Below, piece by piece: positions 1 to 8,845 of a stretch of DNA of 64,000 nucleotides. A program made the position numbers and the translations under genes. The stretch covers positions 180,189 to 244,188 of the forward strand of contig SAYS01000004.1 of assembly GCA_004015825.1 (NCBI GenBank), read 5' to 3'. How positions within the stretch are numbered: the stretch's first letter is position 1; each line of letters begins with the position of its first letter. Source of the stretch: Halovenus amylolytica. Lineage in GTDB: Archaea; Halobacteriota; Halobacteria; Halobacteriales; Haloarculaceae. The notes beneath the pieces are model-generated. The model made no database searches and had not been told where the DNA came from. It saw nothing but the letters and a program-made list of their open reading frames with translations.

Positions 1-1
1 A

Positions 2-877
2 GTGGACGCCCGAGTCCGAATCAAGAATTCTGAGGGAGAGTCTCTGTATGATGTGTTTATTGAGGCAAAGGTTCGTGGCTCTGATCTTCAGCGCAGCCAG
101 CTCGATGATTACGTTGACGCCTTCGACATCGATGAGCAAGGTGAAGATAGGCAGCCGTGGGATACCATCCAGTGGTCGGATATTTACCGCCTTTTCGAGG
201 AGGCTCGCGAATCTGTCCCAAGTGGCGAGGTTGCCTCTCGAGACGAGTATCTACTCAGCGAGTTCAACCATCGCCTTCTTCAGAAGGGTATGGTGCGGGG
301 AACGCTCGGAGTGAGCAAGACTGGTGGAAGCGGGGACAAACACCGCAAACGGTTGCTCGTTGGCCCAAAAGACCCAGATAGTGATCCAGTACTTACCTTC
401 TGGGCGTTCTCCCGCCGTGAAGAACAGAACCAATCCTCGTCGATGGAGCTTCCAGAAGATTGTCTTCAGGAACTCTTCGGTGAGATGTCTCTCGAGACTC
501 GACGGAAGGTGTTCCTTGAAGGTAACTTCGAGAAATTACAGCAGTGGGTGGTTGATACAACGGATCTCACTCCATCGGACTTCAAAGACGATGGAAGTAC
601 TTTCGCGAGAGCCGAGCGAGAGGGATACCCTGAGCCAGCTGGCATAATGCTCAGATTCAGCAATTCAAACCTCTTCAAAATCAACTCTTACAACGTCGAG
701 AAATCGAATGGCTGGATCTACTATCCACCGATATTGGCTCCTAACGAGTGGGAAACCGTGTTCACCGAATTAGCAGAAAAACTCTCTGCGAGCCAACGAG
801 ATCGGTTCATCGAGGATTTCGATTTGGACGCCCTCTGGGAGGCATATTTACACGATTCACCAATGAGTACAAGCTGA
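2..877 (+). CDS. C-terminal part of a nuclease-like protein, cut by window edge
   Basis: The reading frame is open to the left edge, so the GTG at base 2 is probably internal. Residues 10-40 contain a beta-strand with an E-x-K (FIEAKVRG) followed by a helix with DDYVDAF, which resembles the end of a PD-(D/E)XK nuclease core; the matching upstream aspartate would lie outside the window. The rest is acidic, without recognisable motifs. It ends 91 bases before pglX on the same strand, so it is probably part of the same BREX/Pgl operon. I do not recognise the family; a BREX accessory nuclease is an inference. Confidence 0.55.
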   Translation: MDARVRIKNSEGESLYDVFIEAKVRGSDLQRSQLDDYVDAFDIDEQGEDRQPWDTIQWSDIYRLFEEARESVPSGEVASRDEYLLSEFNHRLLQKGMVRGTLGVSKTGGSGDKHRKRLLVGPKDPDSDPVLTFWAFSRREEQNQSSSMELPEDCLQELFGEMSLETRRKVFLEGNFEKLQQWVVDTTDLTPSDFKDDGSTFARAEREGYPEPAGIMLRFSNSNLFKINSYNVEKSNGWIYYPPILAPNEWETVFTELAEKLSASQRDRFIEDFDLDALWEAYLHDSPMSTS

Positions 878-968
878 AAGGATGGTTCCATCTCGTTGTA
901 GTGCCTTCCCGGATGGACAATCTTCAAGACACCTCCGTGGTTCTGAACGAAACATCACTAACTCTACT

Positions 969-3900
969 ATGGAAGGGAATTCTGCGGCTCCGCGGAAGGC
1001 TCAGCTCGACAAGGAAGAGCGCGAGCATCTCGAAGACATCGTCACCGAGATGCGGGAGCGCGTCGAAGCGAACGTTCGCTACCAGCTCGAGGAGTATGAT
1101 CTCGAAGAGCGTCCTGACGAAGACGCGCCCCTGAGCGACGAGGAGGAAGATCTCGTCGAGGCCATCGAATTGGAAGCCGTCGACGGTAACGAGTGGGACG
1201 AGGGCTACGAACAGTACATCACCGGCGTCGGCTACACTATCGTCAATCGGCTCGCTGCTCTCCGCTGTATGGAGGTTCGGAACTTCATCGATGACGAGGT
1301 GACGCGATTCCGTGAGGATGGGCTCACGCCGGCGGCCGACCGGCTGGTCACCGAGGAGTTCATGCTTGAGGAGGAAGCCGTCCTCGAAGCCTACCGAAAC
1401 GCGTGCGACGACCTCGCCGAGGAGATCGAGATTCTCTTCGACCGTTCGACTGCCTACAGTCTGATCGATCCCGACGACGACACCTACGAAGACCTCTGTG
1501 AGATGCTTGACAAGGTTTCTGACGAAGTCTGGCGAGCCGATGACGTGCTCGGTTGGGTCTACGAATACTACAATGTCAAACTCCTCGACGATCTTCGACG
1601 GAAGGGCGACCACGAGGGATTAGAGCCCGAAGACGTACCGGCGGCGAACCAGTTCTACACCCCCCACTGGGTCGTGCGGATGCTCACTGACAACTCCCTC
1701 GGCAAACTCTATCTCGAAGATCAAGGGGAGTTACAGGATACCGTCGAAAGGCAGGACTCGATGACATCCAACGAGCGCAAGAACCGCCCTCTCTCCCCTA
1801 ACGAATCTCCGGACATCGCGGACTTCTGTACCTATCTTGTCCCCTCTGAAGAGGAAGGTGAGCCCCCGGAATTTGATGGCCCTGAGGACATCCGCGTCAT
1901 CGATCCAGCTTGTGGTAGCGGACACTTTCTGTTGTATGCGTTCGACGTGCTGGAGCGAATCTATCGGGCCGAGACTGACCTCGACCACGCCGAGATCCCC
2001 CGAGAAATCCTGCGGAACAACCTTTACGGCGTCGACCTTGACATGCGGGCCTGCCAACTCGCTGCATTCAACCTCTATTTGAAGGGGCGTACGCGTGCTG
2101 AAGCGGAGGGTGCCAACGGCTTCGACATGCCAGAAGTCGGTATCGTCTGTGCCGACGCCAAGGTAGCTGATGTCGAGGGTGTTGAGGCGGTTTTCGAGGA
2201 AGTTATTTCGAGCAGCTCGAGTATCGAGGGCGCTCTAAGTGAAGAGGATGTTCGCGAGGCGTTAGAAAATATCCTCGGCGCATTCGAGAACATCCACGGA
2301 CTAGGAAGCCTTCTCGACGTTCGAGGAACTATCGGTGAGATGTTTAGTGATGAAGAGGGTGGCCTTCAGTTAACCTTCGAAGACGATTTCTCTGCTGACT
2401 ACACTTTAAGCAGTTTCCTCCACACCCTACAGAAGGCAATCTCAGAGCATCGTGATGAAGATTCGTTCTTAGCACAGGACTTGCGTAGTTTTGTACGATT
2501 GCTCGATGTGCTTGCACAGGACTACGATGTGGCATTAATGAACCCCCCGTATGGATCAAAGAATCGAATGCCAGACGTTGTTCAGGACTATGTTGAATCA
2601 CATTATTCATACCCCAGTGAATTTTATATCAACTTCTTCGAAGTTTGTAGCAGATTGACAAACCAATATGGCCGTATCGGTATGTTGATTCCAAGCACCT
2701 TCATGTTTAAAGGCCGATACGAGAAATTTCGGAGGGACTTCATAGGGCGTGAAGGTAGTTTTGACTTTTTAGCAGAATTTGGCAATGGTATCCTTGATAA
2801 CGCAACTGTTCGGACAGTCGGTACTGTCGTACGGAATGGTGCAGAGCAAAAACCGACGGGAACGTTCTTTCGGCTTCACGACTTGCCCACTCAAGAGAAA
2901 GAAGAAGCGTTCACAAACATTGCGTCGGGTTTAGACACGAAGGTAAAGAGATACTTCGAGCTTAGTTTGGGCGAGTTTGAATCCATTCCAAGAACTCCAA
3001 TCTGTTATTCTGTTCCGGGTATCGTTAGAGAGTTACAAGATAACGATACAAAAATTGACGCCGTTCAGGCCGGTATTGAAGGGGAGTCAGTGGCTCATGC
3101 TGTTACTGGTATTGTGACTGGGAATAACGACCGATTTACGAGGGAACATTGGGAGTTGTCCGATTTCGACCGGTTCAAACCCATGACAAAAGGCGGATCA
3201 AATGCTTGGGTAGTTCCACATATTCCAAAGACAGTAGAGTGGGGTGAAGGCGGGTCAATTGTGATGAAACGGTCTGGCGATTATGTTCGAACGCCAAATG
3301 AGGATCTGTATGGTCAAGAAGGATTGACGTGGACTTACATTAAGCAAACCGGGAGAAGATTTGGATACTATCCGGGAGGTCTGTTTAGCCATGCTGGCTT
3401 CATGTTAATTCCACGGGGAGATGAATCTCCGTGGACTATGATGGCTGTATTGAACTCGAATCTCTATCATAATATGTTCATATCTCAGACTTTAGATCGA
3501 ATGTGGAATGTTGGTGAAGTCGGAGGATTGCCTTGGCTTGATGAACTTTCTGTAGACGAAGTTTCAGAACTAGCAGTAGAACAGTATCGGACAAGAATTA
3601 AGCAGCATACAAAAAATCCGACAAGTCCGTTTTACAAATCCGCTGCATTAGCACCGGAATCTGGGTTCTTCTACGATCATCCACATACTGAAGAAGTAGA
3701 AGAGTGGATAAAGGAAGACAACTCTGTAGATCCTGCGTTATCAATTAAGAATGCTGCTCTTGAAAACGAGCGGCAGAAGATCCGGCGGCACAATAAGCTG
3801 GAAACTTTATCAGAAGAAATTGACTCGATCATATACGAACTGCTCGATATAGACGAGGACACGCGAGACCTTATTGAACAAGAAGTCTTTCTTAGAACTT

Positions 3901-5297
3901 CTGAAACAGCTGAGGATAGGGAAATTCAAGATGAAGATACTGTCGAAGGCGTTCCAGAGAATATTGATGAACAAGCCAAAGGCCTTGTCCACCACTTCGC
4001 GATGGGGGCCGTCCGCGAGGAAGATGACGGCATCATCCCGCTTGAAGGTACGGACGAACAGGCTGATATGCTCGACCGAATCGTCGAGCGATTCGAGGAT
4101 GCGTATGACGAGTATGCTGAAGACCGCCTCGTCGAGGTCGACGACATCCTCGGGGCCGAATCTGCCGGCGACGTGGCGTACCCCAACCTCCGGTCGTTCA
4201 TCGAAGACGACCTCTTCGCCTACCACGTCGACACGATGGAGAACACGCCGATCATCTGGAAGCTCAGCACGGCGCGGCTCCTCGCCGACGCGAAGGGCGA
4301 GGGCTTCGCGTGCTTCGTCGACTACCATCAACTCGACGCCAGCCTGTTCGACCGCCTGAGCAACCAGTACCTCGAACCACGAAAGGCAGAACTCCGCGAC
4401 CGTCGGTCGGCAGCGAACCAGCGCCGGAACGACGAGTCACTCTCTACGAGCGAACGCGCCGATGCGACCGACGAGTTCGAGTTCTGTTCGAGCGCCCTCG
4501 AACAAATCGCCGAACTCGAAGAGGTGATGCAGGAACTCGGCTCCACCAGCGAGCGGGATTTCGACGATGATGACCGGGAACGCGTCAGCGAGTTGGCCCC
4601 CAAGGTCGCCACGTTCCGCGAGGAAACCGCCGAGCGTATCGAAACGCTCGCCGAACTCCGCGAAATGAACGGCGAGGAGTGGTTCCAAGACACCTTCTCC
4701 GATGGCTTCTGGGACAAGGTCGACGAGTGGCGCGAGGAGTGGCTGGACGCCCTCGAAGAACTCGAACACGCCTGCGAGGAGTACGCCAAACCCGGCGACG
4801 AGCCTGTAGAAGCGCATCTCGCCGACCTCTTCGACTACTTCAACTGGCGGCTCAAGGGCTCGGATCACTACTCCAGCACCGGCATCCTCTTTATGACCTA
4901 CTACTTCGAGCGCGAGGGCGCGGAGTTGCTGAACGAAGATGGAGAGCCCTTCGAGAATTTGACCGATGACGAACGGATGCTAGCCTCGCTGGCGACGGGA
5001 GTAGACGACGCGTCCACCATCGGCGAGGAGTATCTCGAACAGATTGCGGACGATGAAGATGTCGATGACGTTGATGACCTCCCGCCGCTAGCGGAGTTCA
5101 AGGCGCTGGCCGAGGAGATCGACGACCGCTGCCAGACCGTCGATAAGCAGGTTCCCTCTGATTGGTCTGATCGGTCGCTGTCGGAAATCACGACCGCCGG
5201 CTACCAGCCGAACCAGAAGCACGGCGTTGCAATCAATATCACTCCGCTTGTGGAGAAGAACATCGTTCCGGAAGTCGTCGAAGACAAGGTGCTCTAA
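969..5297 (+). CDS. pglX: PglX, BREX adenine-specific DNA methyltransferase
   Basis: A 1442-residue protein when started at ATG 969 (MEGNSAAPRK), which I prefer to the upstream ATG at 882 because the extension is basic and unlike the acidic body. The SAM-binding motif I DPACGSGHFLL lies near residue 310 and the catalytic motif IV NPPYGSK near residue 520, the order expected for N6-adenine methylases of the PglX/type IIG kind. In BREX systems PglX methylates a non-palindromic host site and marks self DNA. The centre (about bases 2,200-3,950) is clearly more AT-rich than both ends, as is common for a recombining target-recognition region. It is followed after 3 bases by pglZ, so the two are probably co-translated. 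Confidence 0.9.
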   Translation: MEGNSAAPRKAQLDKEEREHLEDIVTEMRERVEANVRYQLEEYDLEERPDEDAPLSDEEEDLVEAIELEAVDGNEWDEGYEQYITGVGYTIVNRLAALRCMEVRNFIDDEVTRFREDGLTPAADRLVTEEFMLEEEAVLEAYRNACDDLAEEIEILFDRSTAYSLIDPDDDTYEDLCEMLDKVSDEVWRADDVLGWVYEYYNVKLLDDLRRKGDHEGLEPEDVPAANQFYTPHWVVRMLTDNSLGKLYLEDQGELQDTVERQDSMTSNERKNRPLSPNESPDIADFCTYLVPSEEEGEPPEFDGPEDIRVIDPACGSGHFLLYAFDVLERIYRAETDLDHAEIPREILRNNLYGVDLDMRACQLAAFNLYLKGRTRAEAEGANGFDMPEVGIVCADAKVADVEGVEAVFEEVISSSSSIEGALSEEDVREALENILGAFENIHGLGSLLDVRGTIGEMFSDEEGGLQLTFEDDFSADYTLSSFLHTLQKAISEHRDEDSFLAQDLRSFVRLLDVLAQDYDVALMNPPYGSKNRMPDVVQDYVESHYSYPSEFYINFFEVCSRLTNQYGRIGMLIPSTFMFKGRYEKFRRDFIGREGSFDFLAEFGNGILDNATVRTVGTVVRNGAEQKPTGTFFRLHDLPTQEKEEAFTNIASGLDTKVKRYFELSLGEFESIPRTPICYSVPGIVRELQDNDTKIDAVQAGIEGESVAHAVTGIVTGNNDRFTREHWELSDFDRFKPMTKGGSNAWVVPHIPKTVEWGEGGSIVMKRSGDYVRTPNEDLYGQEGLTWTYIKQTGRRFGYYPGGLFSHAGFMLIPRGDESPWTMMAVLNSNLYHNMFISQTLDRMWNVGEVGGLPWLDELSVDEVSELAVEQYRTRIKQHTKNPTSPFYKSAALAPESGFFYDHPHTEEVEEWIKEDNSVDPALSIKNAALENERQKIRRHNKLETLSEEIDSIIYELLDIDEDTRDLIEQEVFLRTSETAEDREIQDEDTVEGVPENIDEQAKGLVHHFAMGAVREEDDGIIPLEGTDEQADMLDRIVERFEDAYDEYAEDRLVEVDDILGAESAGDVAYPNLRSFIEDDLFAYHVDTMENTPIIWKLSTARLLADAKGEGFACFVDYHQLDASLFDRLSNQYLEPRKAELRDRRSAANQRRNDESLSTSERADATDEFEFCSSALEQIAELEEVMQELGSTSERDFDDDDRERVSELAPKVATFREETAERIETLAELREMNGEEWFQDTFSDGFWDKVDEWREEWLDALEELEHACEEYAKPGDEPVEAHLADLFDYFNWRLKGSDHYSSTGILFMTYYFEREGAELLNEDGEPFENLTDDERMLASLATGVDDASTIGEEYLEQIADDEDVDDVDDLPPLAEFKALAEEIDDRCQTVDKQVPSDWSDRSLSEITTAGYQPNQKHGVAINITPLVEKNIVPEVVEDKVL

Positions 5298-5300
5298 ACT

Positions 5301-7493
5301 ATGCAAGCGACCCAGACCCTCCCCGACGCTGCGAAAGACACCATCCGGCGGAAGTTCGACCGTGCAGAGTCGAACGATCCGATCGTTCTCTGGTGGGACG
5401 ACGGTAACTACCTCGAAGACATCCTCCAGCAGGCGTGCGCCGATCTCGGTATCCCGCTGAAGACCGCCGAGAAGACACCGCTCGAACTCCGTGCTGACCC
5501 AGTCGACGGTGAGCAGGTCTGGTACGTTCCGCATGTCAAAGAACCAGCTGACAAAGAGGGCGACTACGACTGGTTCCGGGACATCCAGCACACGGGGAGC
5601 GAAGTGGAGATGAGCATCGAGGATCTCACCGTCCACGTCTTCGGGAGTGAACAGCTCCAAGCGTGGGAACTGAAGAACGCCACCGAGTCCAACGACCCAC
5701 AACAGCGCCGAGAGATTGCACGGATTCTTCACGACCAGCTCACCGGCGGCCAACTCCCGACGCTCGAACAGCTCCGCACCCAGATCGTCACCGGCGGCTA
5801 CACCGATCCCGTGGCGTTCGTGCTGGAGAACGGCTGGGCTGACATCGACGACGATCCCCAGACCATCGACCAGATGAAGGACTTGCTGACCAGCGAGGGC
5901 GTCGATGCGGTCGCCGACGAGAGCGATCCTACGGCCATCGAAACCCAGACGCGTCGGTGGGCGGTCGCGGAGTGGCTGATTCACGCCGGCGCTGATGCCG
6001 AGCAGTTCCCGAACGAATTCCGTGCCGAAACCGCCGGCGCTCACGACTTGCCCGAACTCAAGTCGCTGCTGAACAATACGACTTCACCTAACCTGATCGC
6101 CGACGACTACCTCGGTGAGACGATTTGGCCCGAGGTTATCGATACCATCGACGATCCGTGGGAACTGTCGAGCTGTATCGTCGACGCTGCGCTCGAACGT
6201 CGTCTCTGGGAGGAGTGGCACGCGTCCTTCGAAGCCGGCGACTACGAGGCGTGCCTCAACCGGGCCGAGGAGCGGCACGAAGCCCTTCTCGGGAGCGAGG
6301 ACATCCACGGAAACTACCGAGGCGCCTACGGCCCTGACAGTCCGTGGACGCAAACGTGGGAGCAGGCCGCCGAGGTGGCCCGACTCGCACATCAGCTCGA
6401 CACGTGGGACGAGAGCGTGAACGACGACGTCGTCTCCCTATACGCGGACGAGGATGACGGCACGTGGCAGATCGACAACGCCGTCCTAAACCTCGTCGTC
6501 TCTGGCGAGCCAGAAACCGCTCTCCCCAGTGACCACTCGGCAACCGAGACGCTGGACGACCTCCGTACGCAGCTCCAGTCGGAGTACGTCGACTACCTCG
6601 AAGACCTCGGCGACCTCGTCACCGAGACCGTCGAAGCTGGTGCCCCCTTCGTCGACGACGATCACGCCTACCAGTTCTTCACCAAGGAATCCAACGGCCT
6701 CGAGAGCGGGCAGACGGTCGCACTGTTCGTCATCGATGCCCTTCGACTCGACTTGGCCCGTCGTCTCGCGGACGAACTCCGCGAGTACGTCGCGACGCTG
6801 CCGGCAGAGGCCCCCGAGTTCGCCGTCGAGGAGAGCGTCTGGCTCGGCACACTCCCCTCGGAGACCGAGTTCGGCAAGGCCGCCCTCACACCCGGCGAGG
6901 TGCAGATGTTCGACATTTCGCTGGTCGATGACGAGCTACAAGTCCTCCGGAACAACCGCGAGGTCACCGTGAATCGACGTAACTCACTGCTGGATGGCGA
7001 CGGTTGGATGGTTACTCGTGAGGAAGATGAAGGTTGGCAGTCGACGCGTGTGGCCTACTTCAAGAACGATCTCGACAACATGGGGGAGAAGGAACTCAGC
7101 GACCTTGAGGAGATGCTCGCCCAGCGCGTCGACTCGCTCGCGGAGTTCATCGGCACGAAGATCGAACAGGGAGAGTGTGATCAGGCCTACGTCCTGACCG
7201 ACCACGGGTTCGTCCTCCTACCTCACGACGTAATCCCCGAGAAAATCTCGCGCCCAGCCGAAGCGTCGGACTCGGGGCGTCGGTGGATCGCCGGCGAGGA
7301 TGTCGACGAGGAGTCGCCCGGTGTGCTGCTTGACGCCAGCACGCGGTTGGGCTATCTCGATGCCAACGTCAGCGCCTTCGCGAGTCCGCTCAAACGGTTC
7401 AGCAAGCAGGGCGTCGGCGACGCCCGCTTCTACCACGGCGGTCTCCTCCCGCAGGAGTTCGTACTCGACTTCATCAGCATCACGCAGGGCTGA
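5301..7493 (+). CDS. pglZ: PglZ, alkaline-phosphatase-superfamily BREX protein
   Basis: A 730-residue protein. The core PglZ region starts near residue 475 with LFVIDALRLDLARRLADEL, where the Asp is the expected metal ligand, and continues to YVLTDHGFVLL near residue 635, the second metal-binding Asp-His pair. The N-terminal 450 residues are helical and acidic with no recognised catalytic motif, as usual for PglZ. PglZ is the hallmark of BREX (with PglX) and is required for phage exclusion, though its substrate is not settled. It starts 3 bases after pglX and ends 15 bases before the next gene, so the operon is tight. Confidence 0.9.
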   Translation: MQATQTLPDAAKDTIRRKFDRAESNDPIVLWWDDGNYLEDILQQACADLGIPLKTAEKTPLELRADPVDGEQVWYVPHVKEPADKEGDYDWFRDIQHTGSEVEMSIEDLTVHVFGSEQLQAWELKNATESNDPQQRREIARILHDQLTGGQLPTLEQLRTQIVTGGYTDPVAFVLENGWADIDDDPQTIDQMKDLLTSEGVDAVADESDPTAIETQTRRWAVAEWLIHAGADAEQFPNEFRAETAGAHDLPELKSLLNNTTSPNLIADDYLGETIWPEVIDTIDDPWELSSCIVDAALERRLWEEWHASFEAGDYEACLNRAEERHEALLGSEDIHGNYRGAYGPDSPWTQTWEQAAEVARLAHQLDTWDESVNDDVVSLYADEDDGTWQIDNAVLNLVVSGEPETALPSDHSATETLDDLRTQLQSEYVDYLEDLGDLVTETVEAGAPFVDDDHAYQFFTKESNGLESGQTVALFVIDALRLDLARRLADELREYVATLPAEAPEFAVEESVWLGTLPSETEFGKAALTPGEVQMFDISLVDDELQVLRNNREVTVNRRNSLLDGDGWMVTREEDEGWQSTRVAYFKNDLDNMGEKELSDLEEMLAQRVDSLAEFIGTKIEQGECDQAYVLTDHGFVLLPHDVIPEKISRPAEASDSGRRWIAGEDVDEESPGVLLDASTRLGYLDANVSAFASPLKRFSKQGVGDARFYHGGLLPQEFVLDFISITQG

Positions 7494-7508
7494 AGACAAC
7501 TATCTACC

Positions 7509-8786
7509 ATGTCATCACGAGAGATTGAGGAAAGCATCTCCGAGATTCGCGGACACATCGTCGACCTACTCGACACGCTCGACGACCGGATGGCCGATCC
7601 CCGCCTCGACGAGGTAGTCGAAAACGGCGGCACCCTTCGGAGTGCCAATCTCGGCCAGCTCCCGGAGCGGTGTGTCGAAGATGCGCTGATCTGGCCGACC
7701 TTGGAGACGCTCGGATTCGAATACACCCCACGACCGTACTATCCCGTTGGTGCTGACGACGAGCAGCCCGACTTCTCTATCGAGAACCTCTCGGAGACAG
7801 TCATCGGGGAAAACAAGTCGGTCAATCGGTTCGGCGCTGCGAGGGACGACATCGAGTTGTATCTCGACACACAGCGGTACGAGTACGGCATCGCGACCGA
7901 CGGCCTCCGCTGGGGGATGTACGCCATTGAGACGCACGGGAACGGGCGGGCAGAACTCGTCGACGTGATCGAGGAACAGGATTTGACACCCGCCGTGCAG
8001 CGCATCGCCCGCGACCGTGGGCTCGTGAGCTACAACAAGGAACTCCAGTCCGAAGGGACAGTCGACGCCGTGCTTGGGCGGTTCTACCAGACATTCAATC
8101 ACTACGGCGTTCGTCGGGCCATCGGCGGACTCACGGAGTTCTACGACCTCTATCTCGAGGTAATCTCGGGGGATGGCGAGTACCAGTCCCTCGAATCGAA
8201 TCTCCACGAGACGATCGAGGCGCCAGCCGGTGCCTCTGAGGATGATCGACTGGCCTTCGCGGCCCTTCTGGTTGATCGGTTGGCGTTCCTCAAACTGCTC
8301 ATCGACAGAGGTGTTCTCGACGGTGTCGCACTCCACGACCAGTGGAGCGAGCATAATAAGGGGCTCAACCGATTCCGGGGGAGCTTCTACTCGCAGTATC
8401 TTCAACCGCTGTTCTACGACGCTCTCGCCACTCGCCCCCGGCAACGCGGCGACGAACTACCCGATTCGTTCCGGGATGTCCCGTTCCTCGCTGGTGGGCT
8501 GTTCGAACCCATCCTCTCCGACGAACGTGACTACGACGTCTCGGACACGGTGATGAAACCCGTTCTCTCTCGATTCGTCGAGAGTGAAGAACGCACGCTG
8601 GTCAACGAGGCGGCAAACGGATCGCTGTTGCAGACGTACACAGAGGGCTTCGAGAGTCGCGACTTGGCCGGACAGATACCTCGCCACTACTCGGCCATCG
8701 TGGACGCGTACGAAGCCGAACTCAATTACGTCGAGTCGGAGATCGAACGGACACTCCGGTCGTTTACCAGCTCGGAGGCGAACTGA
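7509..8786 (+). CDS. Free-standing PD-(D/E)XK protein resembling the N-terminus of a type IIG restriction enzyme
   Basis: A 425-residue protein. Residues about 80-105 show PDFSIEN...VIGENKS, the D and E-x-K of a PD-(D/E)XK nuclease core, followed by a strand typical of this fold (YGIATDGLRWGMY). Residues 240-330 resemble the helical linker that precedes the methylase in Eco57I-like enzymes: RLAFLKLLIDRGVL, then LQPLFYDAL and FLAGGLFEP. No methyltransferase motif follows, so the nuclease and linker halves stand alone while the methylase function is supplied by PglX. It sits between pglZ and the helicase in the same direction. Function as a BREX effector nuclease is inferred. Confidence 0.65.
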   Translation: MSSREIEESISEIRGHIVDLLDTLDDRMADPRLDEVVENGGTLRSANLGQLPERCVEDALIWPTLETLGFEYTPRPYYPVGADDEQPDFSIENLSETVIGENKSVNRFGAARDDIELYLDTQRYEYGIATDGLRWGMYAIETHGNGRAELVDVIEEQDLTPAVQRIARDRGLVSYNKELQSEGTVDAVLGRFYQTFNHYGVRRAIGGLTEFYDLYLEVISGDGEYQSLESNLHETIEAPAGASEDDRLAFAALLVDRLAFLKLLIDRGVLDGVALHDQWSEHNKGLNRFRGSFYSQYLQPLFYDALATRPRQRGDELPDSFRDVPFLAGGLFEPILSDERDYDVSDTVMKPVLSRFVESEERTLVNEAANGSLLQTYTEGFESRDLAGQIPRHYSAIVDAYEAELNYVESEIERTLRSFTSSEAN

Positions 8787-8845
8787 TCGATGGACGAGCC
8801 GACAAGATTCAAGATTCCATGCAATCTTGAAACACATATCACTCG